NCBI GenBank assembly: GCA_024398965.1
Contig: JAKSIF010000029.1
Span: forward strand, 1 to 33,378
Direction of reading: 5' to 3'
Source of the DNA: Fibrobacter sp.
GTDB taxonomy: Bacteria > Fibrobacterota > Fibrobacteria > Fibrobacterales > Fibrobacteraceae
Length of the DNA stretch: 33,378 nt
The first letter of the stretch is position 1. Every line of letters starts with the position of its first letter. The notes beneath the pieces are model-generated. The model saw nothing but the letters and a program-made list of their open reading frames with translations, had not been told where the DNA came from and did not search any database. This document shows, piece after piece, positions 14,903-23,100 of this stretch. Made by a program: the position numbers and the translations under genes.

Positions 14903-17638
14903 TTGAAATCGACAAATTGGTTCGTGTTGGTATGTTACCTTTTGATGATCGCTTGTAGCGATGATTCCAGTTCTATTGCCTCTTCGCCTGAAGATTCTCC
15001 TGTAGAAACGAAACCCGACCGTACTTATGCGGATTTTGTTTCTGTAAAATCCAAGGGAAAAGAAGTAAATCTTGGAACGAATGACAGCAAGGCCAGGGCC
15101 AGCGAGCGCCCTTTGATGACGGTGAAGTTCGATTACGATTTCTCCATTGCCTCCCATGAAACCACCTGTGGAGAGTTCAGGTCGCTGATGGGAGATCGTG
15201 TGAAGGACCTTCCCTGCGATGAAGATTCCCTGCCTGTTGCAAACGTGACTTTCTTCGATGCGGTACTCTACGCCAATGAAATGAGCAAGACGTACGAACT
15301 GGATACGGCTTATACCTATCGAAGCCTTGTTCTGGATGAAGATGGTCATTGTGTTTCCATGGAAGGTTTTAGATTAAATCCTGCAATAAATTCTTTCCGT
15401 TTGCCAACGGAAGCTGAATGGGTTTTGACGGCGGGCCTGGATTGGAATCCAAAGGATGCCTGGAATAAGAATAATGCTAAAATGACTGCCCATAGGATTT
15501 GTTCGACGCCTAAAGCTTCGGCCGTTTGCGATATGGCGGGCAATGTGATGGAATGGGTTAATGACTGGATGGGTCCTTTTAAGGATACCACTATCAGTAA
15601 CTTTGGCGGAGCTCCTGATGGAGGTTCCCTAGGGGAACGAATTCTAAAGGGCGGAAGCTTCCGAATATCCCCTGAATCAATGAAGTTGTATTCTCGCGGG
15701 GATGTGTATACGGTAACATCTTCGACTCGAGCTAATTATGTTGGATTCCGTCTGGCTTTGGGCTCTATTCCTGACATGTCCCTGATTGGTCGAGATGGTG
15801 GAATTATAGAAGGGCGAGTATCGCTCTTGGCGAATGGTTCGGCAATCCAGACCATGATTGGTAAGAGCAAGATGAAGCTGGCTTTTAGAAATGACGTCTC
15901 CGGAAACCTTGTTTTTGTAAGGTATTTTGCAGGGGATGTTGTGATGACTGAAATTCGCGATACCCTGGATGTTTACCATCCTGAGATTTCTCCTGACGGG
16001 GGACGTGTTGCCTTTAGCTCTAAGTACGAAGGCGTTGGTGGAACGTCGCAACTGTATGTTCGAAACCTGGATAAGAACGGATCAGGCCTGGTGAAGCTGG
16101 ATGTGGAAAGCGCTGCCATTCCCCGTTGGCGGGTTACGGCGAATGGCGATACTGTGATTGTTTATGTAGATGATTCCGGAAATAATAAAAACGACGGGGA
16201 TTTCCTGGATAAACACACCTGGCAGGTAAAGTTTAGCGGGGGGAAGTTTGGCAAGCCTGAAAAATTATTCGCTGGCAATTATCATGGAGGTGTTAATTCC
16301 GATGGTTCGCTTGCCGTAACAGGAGCCAGACTTTTAAGGGCTCGTGTATCGGGAAAAGAGAAATTATGGTATGATGGCGAACAGGCTTGCAATGTGTCGC
16401 TGTCCAATGATGGGCATAGTCGCACATTGTTCCTTGACTTTGGCGGAAAGAAAGGCCATGACTTTGTGGGCGAGGATTACAAAACCCATGGCCGCTTGCT
16501 ATTGGCCGACAGTGTTGGAAAATTGATAGGTTCTGTAGCTTCTCCCGAGGGCTATACCTTTGACCATTCGGAATGGGCTTTAGGCAACGTGCAAAAAAAG
16601 GATGCTGAAGAACGTTTTGCCGTGACATCGCTAACCAATGTAAATGGCGCTCACGAAAAGATTGCCTTGATAGATGTTGAAAGCGGAGATGTCCTGGAGC
16701 TTGTGGAAGGCGACGAATTGTGGCATCCGTCTTTCTGGAAATCCTATGATTTTCAGCAGGATGGTGATGTAAATCTGGATAGTGCAGGCGTTTACTATTC
16801 TCCATTAAAACCTTCTGCCTTTGAATCGTCTTCTATAGAGCTGGGCATCAAGATGTCTCGTTTCTGGACAAGTTATGAAAATCTGGAGTATGTCGCTTTT
16901 GGTAGCTCCATGACTTTAAATTCCATTGATGAAAAGAACATAAAGACCTATAAGGCCTTAAACATGGCTTTCACTCTAGGCGATATTCATTGTTTTGCCT
17001 ATCTACTCAAGCATTATGTGTATCCTTATGCAAAGAAGCTGAAGGTTGTATCTCTTGAATTGACACCTGGATTCATGTATCGTGAAAGGGATGATTTTTG
17101 GAAGGAACTTTACGAAAAATCCCCTGGTTTTGTGTATGACGAAATTCATCCGGAACAGTTCAAGACTGTGTCTAGCCTGGCCCAGGACGCGATTTATCCA
17201 GAAGATGGCTTTGTTTCGGAATATATTGACGACAATTTCTTGCTGCCATCCCGATCCTGGCTGAATTATGATGTACTTGTGGATACAACATCCATGTCTA
17301 TGGATAACGAAAATGTTCAGGCTAATCTTTCGATTTTGCAGGATCTCAAGAACATTGCCGATTCCCTGGGGGTAAAACTGTTTATGAATGTGACACCCCG
17401 AAATCCAAAATATGCCAAAACGGGGTCTTTTGGCATCTATGGGCCCAGCAGGACTGTGACTGCAACCATGATGGATACAATTCGCGGAATGGATATTTCT
17501 ATTTTTGATGAGAATAAGGATGGCCTGCACGACTATACCGATGAAATGGCCTATAATGCAGTTCACTTGAGCTATTTAGGGGCAAAACAATACACTGAAC
17601 GGCTAGATAAATTCTTAAAGGACCTTGATGAAAAGTAG
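14903..17638 (+). CDS. Fibrobacter paralogous lipoprotein, copy 3 (Asp of the C-terminal dyad lost)
   Basis: 911 residues from a TTG at 14903; GAGAGG just upstream (14891-14896) ends inside the stop region of copy 2, so translation is probably coupled. Lipobox Met-Ile-Ala-Cys (Cys18) followed by Ser-Asp-Asp and a short Ser/Pro linker. FGE-like motifs near 165 (Leu-Pro-Thr-Glu-Ala-Glu-Trp) and 209 (Cys-Asp-Met-Ala-Gly-Asn-Val). Propeller about 324-613. The SGNH-like part starts with Gly667-Ser668-Ser669, but the following Arg is Met, and the terminal Asp-His is Val887-His888. The residues after the first strand read Leu-Glu-Leu-Thr-Pro-Gly-Phe instead of the Ser-Leu-Asp-Phe-Asp-Leu-Trp type, a variant shared with copy 5. 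This copy may have lost SGNH chemistry while keeping the fold. Confidence 0.87.
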   Translation: MKSTNWFVLVCYLLMIACSDDSSSIASSPEDSPVETKPDRTYADFVSVKSKGKEVNLGTNDSKARASERPLMTVKFDYDFSIASHETTCGEFRSLMGDRVKDLPCDEDSLPVANVTFFDAVLYANEMSKTYELDTAYTYRSLVLDEDGHCVSMEGFRLNPAINSFRLPTEAEWVLTAGLDWNPKDAWNKNNAKMTAHRICSTPKASAVCDMAGNVMEWVNDWMGPFKDTTISNFGGAPDGGSLGERILKGGSFRISPESMKLYSRGDVYTVTSSTRANYVGFRLALGSIPDMSLIGRDGGIIEGRVSLLANGSAIQTMIGKSKMKLAFRNDVSGNLVFVRYFAGDVVMTEIRDTLDVYHPEISPDGGRVAFSSKYEGVGGTSQLYVRNLDKNGSGLVKLDVESAAIPRWRVTANGDTVIVYVDDSGNNKNDGDFLDKHTWQVKFSGGKFGKPEKLFAGNYHGGVNSDGSLAVTGARLLRARVSGKEKLWYDGEQACNVSLSNDGHSRTLFLDFGGKKGHDFVGEDYKTHGRLLLADSVGKLIGSVASPEGYTFDHSEWALGNVQKKDAEERFAVTSLTNVNGAHEKIALIDVESGDVLELVEGDELWHPSFWKSYDFQQDGDVNLDSAGVYYSPLKPSAFESSSIELGIKMSRFWTSYENLEYVAFGSSMTLNSIDEKNIKTYKALNMAFTLGDIHCFAYLLKHYVYPYAKKLKVVSLELTPGFMYRERDDFWKELYEKSPGFVYDEIHPEQFKTVSSLAQDAIYPEDGFVSEYIDDNFLLPSRSWLNYDVLVDTTSMSMDNENVQANLSILQDLKNIADSLGVKLFMNVTPRNPKYAKTGSFGIYGPSRTVTATMMDTIRGMDISIFDENKDGLHDYTDEMAYNAVHLSYLGAKQYTERLDKFLKDLDEK

Positions 17639-20399
17639 ATTGCTTACATCCATTGCCTTTCTTGTTTTTTTAGCCGCCTGCGGTGATGACGGAAGCTCCA
17701 GCAACCCGCCGCCAGAGACTCCTTCAAAAGAAGATTCTGAAAATACAGTAAAACAGGATTTTTTGTTAATCAATGCTGTTGGAAAGACGATAACTCTTGG
17801 AACCAATAGTGAAAAGGCCAAGGCCAGCGAACGTCCCGAAATGGAGATTGCCTTCGATTACGATTTTTCCATTTCACGTACAGAAGTAACTTGTGGCGCA
17901 TTTAAAACGCTGATGAAAACGTTCCGGATGGAAGTGCCTTGCCAAAAGGATTCTCTTCCTGTCGTGAATGTAACCTATTACGACGCGGTCCTTTTTTCCA
18001 ATGAAAAAAGTAAAGCTGAAAAAAAGGATTCCGCTTATTCCTATGCTTCTGCAACGTTTGATGCGGAGGGGCATTGTACATCTTTGGAAGGACTTAAGTT
18101 CATCCCGGAAAGTCAAGGTTTCCGCTTGCCTACGGAGGCTGAATGGGTTTTGGTTGCTTCACAAAACTGGGATCCTTCGAAAGGGTGGAATCTCGAAAAT
18201 TCCATGTCTAGCACCCATGATGTCTGCTCTGCCGAAGAAGAAAGTGAAATCTGCGACATGACAGGAAATGTGATGGAGTGGGTAAACGATTGGTTGGGCA
18301 CCTTCAAGGATACCACCCTGGTCGATTTTCTCGGTGCGCCCGATGGAGGCTCCCAGGGAGAACGTGTCATTAAGGGTGGTAGCTATTTAAATGCTCCCGA
18401 CGCGACAACCTTGCATGCTCGGGGAGATGTTTATACGGTAACCTCTTCCACCAGGGCTGACTATGTGGGTTTCCGTCTTGCTGTAGGTGCTATTCCCAAT
18501 CCTTCTTGGATGAGTTCTGATGGAAAAACGACGGAAAGCCGATATGTTGTCCAGGTTAGTTCTGCTGACATTCGCAGAAAATTAGGAACAAGCCGTATAA
18601 AGCTTGCCTTTAGAAACGATGTGTCCGGAAATCTCGCTTATTTGGATAATTTTGATGGATCCATGTCTGTCGTAGAAATACAGGACTCCTTGGAAGTGTA
18701 TCATCCAGAAATTTCTCCCGATGGAAATCGAGTTGCCTTTAGTACGCGATATGAAGGCGTGGGAGGAAAATCCCAACTTTATGTTCGAAATCTGGATAGG
18801 GAAGGTTCTGGCCTGGTGAAACTGGATGCGGAAAGTGCGGCGATTCCTCGCTGGTACGTTATGCCAGATGGCGATACTGTAATCGTCTATGTAGATAGCA
18901 CTTCCAATAACAAGGATGGAGCTGCCTTTGCTAGGGGAAATACCTGGCGTGTAAAATTCAGCGAAGGGAAGTTTGGCGTTCCTGAGAAAATCTTTGACGG
19001 TGCGTTCCATGGTGGTGTCAGTCAGTCGGGAAACCTTGCCGTATCTGGGGCAAGGCTACTGAGGGCGAGGGTAAACCAAAAGGACACCCTTTGGTATGGT
19101 GGTGAACAGGCTTGCAACGTTTCCTTGTCTAAGGATGGTCTCAATAGGACACTGTTCCTTGATTTTGCGGGGAAGACGGGAAAGGAATTTGTGGGGACTG
19201 ATTACCGGACGCATGGCCGCTTGTTTATGGCAGACAGTTCAGGAAACCTGATTATGTCGGTGCCTTCTCCAGAGGGGTATACCTTTGATCATTCAGAATG
19301 GGTTGTTGATGAAACTTTAGCAGATTCTATGGGAGGACGTTTTGCTGTTGTTTCCTTGACAAATTCGGATGGCGCGCACGGGAAAATTGCATTGGTGGAT
19401 CTGGCCGACAGTAGTGTTATGGAACTGTTGGATGGCGATGAATTGTGGCATCCCTGCCTGTGGAAGGAAAAATCCATTTATGCTGGATTGAATTTGAAGC
19501 TGAATCTGGATAGTGCTGCCATCTATTTTGAAAAGCCTTCGGATCCCCTGTTGTCTTCCAAAATGAACATCTTCTGGGCTCATAGTGATTCGTTAAAGGT
19601 TGTCGCGGTAGGGTCGTCTCGAGTCAGCACGGCCTTTGCTCCAAGCGCCATTACGTATGGGCCGGCATTCAATATGGCGGCAATTCCGTCGGATATGGAT
19701 GTCTCGAATTACTTGATTGAACATTACGTGCTTAACTATTGCCCAAATTTGGAGGTTATAGTCTTAAGCTTGGATCTTGACCTGTGGAATGAAACATCCG
19801 GAGTGAATCTTCAGAAGAATACTTTGGCTTTCCCTGGATATGCCTATGATGCAAAGCATGAAGTTTGGGAAGAAAACGATCGCAAGGAAATCATTTCTAT
19901 CAGTAAAGGCCTGATTGAATCTAATTTGGCCTTGTCCGATTTGCAAAACTTCATGGGTTGGCTTCCTGTTCCGGGCGATATGTCCTGGACGTCGGGTGGC
20001 ATGAATCCAAATATTTTCGTAGCCGATTCCACTTGGAGCGATTCAACGAGTGTCTACGAGGATGCCTTGGCTCAATTGGAGTCCATTATTGAAAAATCAA
20101 AGAAAAAAGATGTTTTGGTGATCGGTGTTGTGTTCCCGCAAAGCCCTTATTACGCAACAACGGGAGCCTTTGGCAGACATGGCATGCGTCGTTCACTTGC
20201 AGAGAAGCTTCTTGAACGAATTTCGGACCTGGATGCAGATAATGCAAACTTCGTTGTGATGGATGAAAACAAGATGGGAATGCATCTGTATCCGGATTCC
20301 ATGGCTTTTGACTTTGATCATTTGAATTACCTGGGCGGCATGGAAATTTCCGCCAAAATAGATTCGCTTATTCATGCAGTGAAGGAGGCTCGCCGATGA
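17628..20399 (+). CDS. Fibrobacter paralogous lipoprotein, copy 4
   Basis: 923 residues. The ATG at 17628 has AAAGGA (17617-17622) five bases upstream and overlaps the end of copy 3 by 11 nt; the preceding in-frame TTG is less likely. Lipobox Leu-Ala-Ala-Cys (Cys18), then Gly-Asp-Asp-Gly and a short Ser/Pro linker. FGE-like motifs near 165 and 208 (Cys-Asp-Met-Thr-Gly-Asn-Val-Met-Glu-Trp). Propeller about 325-612 with one Trp-Tyr-Val in place of Trp-Arg-Val in the repeat after Ala-Ile-Pro-Arg. SGNH-like part with Gly662-Ser663-Ser664-Arg and Asp897-His898, and the Ser-Leu-Asp-Leu-Asp-Leu-Trp strand of the main subtype. It shares the Arg-His-Gly-Met-Arg-Arg-Ser signature with copy 2, suggesting these two are close relatives in their C-terminal part. 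Confidence 0.87.
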   Translation: MKSRLLTSIAFLVFLAACGDDGSSSNPPPETPSKEDSENTVKQDFLLINAVGKTITLGTNSEKAKASERPEMEIAFDYDFSISRTEVTCGAFKTLMKTFRMEVPCQKDSLPVVNVTYYDAVLFSNEKSKAEKKDSAYSYASATFDAEGHCTSLEGLKFIPESQGFRLPTEAEWVLVASQNWDPSKGWNLENSMSSTHDVCSAEEESEICDMTGNVMEWVNDWLGTFKDTTLVDFLGAPDGGSQGERVIKGGSYLNAPDATTLHARGDVYTVTSSTRADYVGFRLAVGAIPNPSWMSSDGKTTESRYVVQVSSADIRRKLGTSRIKLAFRNDVSGNLAYLDNFDGSMSVVEIQDSLEVYHPEISPDGNRVAFSTRYEGVGGKSQLYVRNLDREGSGLVKLDAESAAIPRWYVMPDGDTVIVYVDSTSNNKDGAAFARGNTWRVKFSEGKFGVPEKIFDGAFHGGVSQSGNLAVSGARLLRARVNQKDTLWYGGEQACNVSLSKDGLNRTLFLDFAGKTGKEFVGTDYRTHGRLFMADSSGNLIMSVPSPEGYTFDHSEWVVDETLADSMGGRFAVVSLTNSDGAHGKIALVDLADSSVMELLDGDELWHPCLWKEKSIYAGLNLKLNLDSAAIYFEKPSDPLLSSKMNIFWAHSDSLKVVAVGSSRVSTAFAPSAITYGPAFNMAAIPSDMDVSNYLIEHYVLNYCPNLEVIVLSLDLDLWNETSGVNLQKNTLAFPGYAYDAKHEVWEENDRKEIISISKGLIESNLALSDLQNFMGWLPVPGDMSWTSGGMNPNIFVADSTWSDSTSVYEDALAQLESIIEKSKKKDVLVIGVVFPQSPYYATTGAFGRHGMRRSLAEKLLERISDLDADNANFVVMDENKMGMHLYPDSMAFDFDHLNYLGGMEISAKIDSLIHAVKEARR

Positions 20400-23098
20400 A
20401 GATTCGTTGTGTAGCTCTCTTTATGCTGATGCTTGTTGTCATGGGCCTTGTTTCCTGCGACTATTCTGACGCTGCATACGGGGAATTACTTTTGGCGGAG
20501 GAAAGCCAAGAACATTCTGGAATGCTGTTGATTAGTGCTAGCGGCAGAAACGTAATCCTTGGAACCAAGGACAAAGAGTCTTCACTTAAGGATCGTCCCT
20601 CCATGAAGGTGGAGTTTTCCTATGACTTCTATTTAGGAAAACATGAAGTTACGTGTGGCGAAGTCCAAAAGTACCTGGAAAATTTTTCATGTCGAGATGA
20701 CGAGCAGCCTGCTGTGAATGTGACCTACTTTGATGCGGTTCTTGTAGCAAATGAGAGAAGCAAGGCTGAGGGCTTTGATACAGCATACGTGTATACCAGT
20801 GCGGAATATGACAACGAAGGCCATTGTGTTGGATTGGTTGGTTTTGCCTTCAATCCCGGAGCAGAGGCATACCGTTTGCCTACGGAAGCAGAATGGCTGC
20901 TTGCCGCAAAGCATGACTGGAATCCTCAGAATGGCTGGAACTCGGAAAACTCGGAATACAGAACTCACAGGGTTTGCTCCAACGGCACGACAACCGCCGG
21001 TTTCTGTGATTTGTCTGGAAACGTAAAGGAATGGGTGAACGATTGGCTTGGCCAGCTTCGTGATACAACCATAAGCAATTATGGCGGCGCTCCTGATGGA
21101 GGCCTTGTGGGGGAAAGGGTCTTAAAGGGTGGTAGCTATAGGGATTCTCCTGAAAATATAAAGCTTTACAGTCGTGGTGATATCTATACCGTTATTTCAT
21201 CTATGAAGGCAGACTACGTTGGCTTTAGGCTTGCCTTTGGAAAGATTCCCGATGTTACGTGGCTTGGGCGGGATGGCCTCGCCGGAAACAGCAGGGTCTT
21301 CCCTCTGGTGAATGCTTCCGAGATAAAGCAGTTGATAGGAACCTACAGACTGAAACTGGCGTTTAGGAACGATGTGACAGGAAATCTATCCTATATCGAT
21401 TTCTCTGGCGGTGCATCAACGGTAATGGAAATTACTGATAGTATAGAGGTCTATCATCCTGAAATTTCACCCAATGGCAGGAAGGTGGCTTTCTGCACCA
21501 AGTTTGAAGGAGCAGGTGGAACATCCCAGGTTTATGTTCGTGACTTGAGTGTCCGAGGTACTGGGCTTGTAAAACTGGATGTGAAAAGTGCCGCCATACC
21601 ACGATGGCGTGTGTTGCCTAATGGCGATACCGTTATTGTGTATGTTTCCGACGCCGGTGTAAATACCAACGATGTTGATTTTGCTAAAAAATCCACCTGG
21701 CAGGTTAAATTTGAAAATGGAAAGTTTGGCAGCCCCGAGAAATTGTTTGATGGTGCCTATCACGATGGCATATCTGCAGATGACCGACTGGCTATTTCCG
21801 GGGCCCGATTGCTAAGGGCTCGCGTGAAGGGGAAAGATGAGGTGTGGTATAACGGAGAACAGGCTTGTAATGCTTCACTTTCCAAGGACATGTCAAAGAG
21901 AACGTTGTTCCTTGATTTTGCCGGCAAGACAGGGCAAACGTTTGTTGGCGAAAAATACATTACCCATAAACGTTTGTTGATTGCCGATAGCACGGGCAAA
22001 TTGGTTCAAAGCATCTCTGCTCCGGATGGCTATACCTTTGACCATAGCGAATGGGTTGATAGCACAAAAGTTATTGTTTCCTTGGCTAGCTCGGCCATGA
22101 ACCATGAAAAAATCGCCGTCGTTAACTTGCAGGATAGTAGCGTTACTGCTCTTGTAGATGGCGACGAACTTTGGCATCCCTGCATGTGGATTCAGCACAT
22201 GTCCTCGTCGTCAGATGGACAGGGCTCCACCTTGGATTTTGACAGCGCTGGTGTTTATTATACGTCAAAGGTTCCGTTCTATGGACTAGAACTTCGTGAA
22301 AAAATGGAGAGATTCTGGTTGCGAAAGGATTCCGTAACGGCTGTGATTCTTGGAAGTTCCAGAGTCTTGTTTGGTATAGATGATCGAGCCATTAAATCTG
22401 AAAGAGCCTTGAACATGGGCTTCTCTTCGGGTGATATTCCCAGTGCCCATTATCTTTTCTTGCACTATGTGCTAAATCATATCAAAAACTTAAAGACCGT
22501 GGTTGTGGAACTGTCTCCTGATTTTTTCAATTCTGTTCCGGAACTATTCTTGAAACCTTTGCTAGATAATGCTCCTGGTTATAAGTACGATGAAAATCAC
22601 GATTTCTGGAAGGATGGCGTGAGCGATTCTTTCCTAGATGCGGTTTCCATGAGTCCTAAGCCCTTTGATTCCTTTACCCTTTATTACGATCCGGAAGATT
22701 TCCTGATGCCTTCAGGTCAGTGGGGCCGTGCGGAGGTTTTGCATGACTTGTCCTGGGTGACGCTTGAAGATCTAACCGTCCAATCCAACTTTATTTTGAT
22801 GCGAGACATTGTCAATCATGCAAAGGTTCGCGATGTCAAGGTGGTGGTCATTGTCACTCCCCAAAACCCTGGATATCGAAAGACGAAGGCTTTTGGCCTA
22901 TATGGAGCTGAACGTTCTGTAGCAAAATCTATAATTGATACTGTTGCTGCCATGGATGTGGTAATGTTTGACGAAAATAAGGACGGCTTGCATGACTATA
23001 CCGATGAAATGGCTTTTAATACGGATCATCTTAGTGGCTTAGGAGCAAAGCAGTTGACTCGACGACTTGATTCCTTGCTGATGAGCTTAAAGAAGTAA
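20396..23098 (+). CDS. Fibrobacter paralogous lipoprotein, copy 5
   Basis: 900 residues, the shortest copy. ATG at 20396 overlaps the TGA of copy 4 (ATGA), with AAGGAGG at 20382-20388: classic translational coupling. Lipobox Leu-Val-Ser-Cys (Cys21) followed by Asp-Tyr-Ser, with no Ser-rich linker. FGE-like domain with Asn-Val-Lys-Glu-Trp near residue 208, where most copies have Met before the Glu. Propeller about 320-598, with Cys-Asn-Ala-Ser where other copies have Cys-Asn-Val-Ser. SGNH-like part: Gly653-Ser654-Ser655-Arg, Asp877-His878, and the Glu-Leu-Ser-Pro-Asp-Phe strand shared with copy 3. Its Phe-Asp-Glu-Asn-Lys-Asp-Gly-Leu-His-Asp-Tyr segment is identical to that of copy 3 except for the first hydrophobic position. 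Confidence 0.87.
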   Translation: MKIRCVALFMLMLVVMGLVSCDYSDAAYGELLLAEESQEHSGMLLISASGRNVILGTKDKESSLKDRPSMKVEFSYDFYLGKHEVTCGEVQKYLENFSCRDDEQPAVNVTYFDAVLVANERSKAEGFDTAYVYTSAEYDNEGHCVGLVGFAFNPGAEAYRLPTEAEWLLAAKHDWNPQNGWNSENSEYRTHRVCSNGTTTAGFCDLSGNVKEWVNDWLGQLRDTTISNYGGAPDGGLVGERVLKGGSYRDSPENIKLYSRGDIYTVISSMKADYVGFRLAFGKIPDVTWLGRDGLAGNSRVFPLVNASEIKQLIGTYRLKLAFRNDVTGNLSYIDFSGGASTVMEITDSIEVYHPEISPNGRKVAFCTKFEGAGGTSQVYVRDLSVRGTGLVKLDVKSAAIPRWRVLPNGDTVIVYVSDAGVNTNDVDFAKKSTWQVKFENGKFGSPEKLFDGAYHDGISADDRLAISGARLLRARVKGKDEVWYNGEQACNASLSKDMSKRTLFLDFAGKTGQTFVGEKYITHKRLLIADSTGKLVQSISAPDGYTFDHSEWVDSTKVIVSLASSAMNHEKIAVVNLQDSSVTALVDGDELWHPCMWIQHMSSSSDGQGSTLDFDSAGVYYTSKVPFYGLELREKMERFWLRKDSVTAVILGSSRVLFGIDDRAIKSERALNMGFSSGDIPSAHYLFLHYVLNHIKNLKTVVVELSPDFFNSVPELFLKPLLDNAPGYKYDENHDFWKDGVSDSFLDAVSMSPKPFDSFTLYYDPEDFLMPSGQWGRAEVLHDLSWVTLEDLTVQSNFILMRDIVNHAKVRDVKVVVIVTPQNPGYRKTKAFGLYGAERSVAKSIIDTVAAMDVVMFDENKDGLHDYTDEMAFNTDHLSGLGAKQLTRRLDSLLMSLKK

Positions 23099-23100
23099 GT

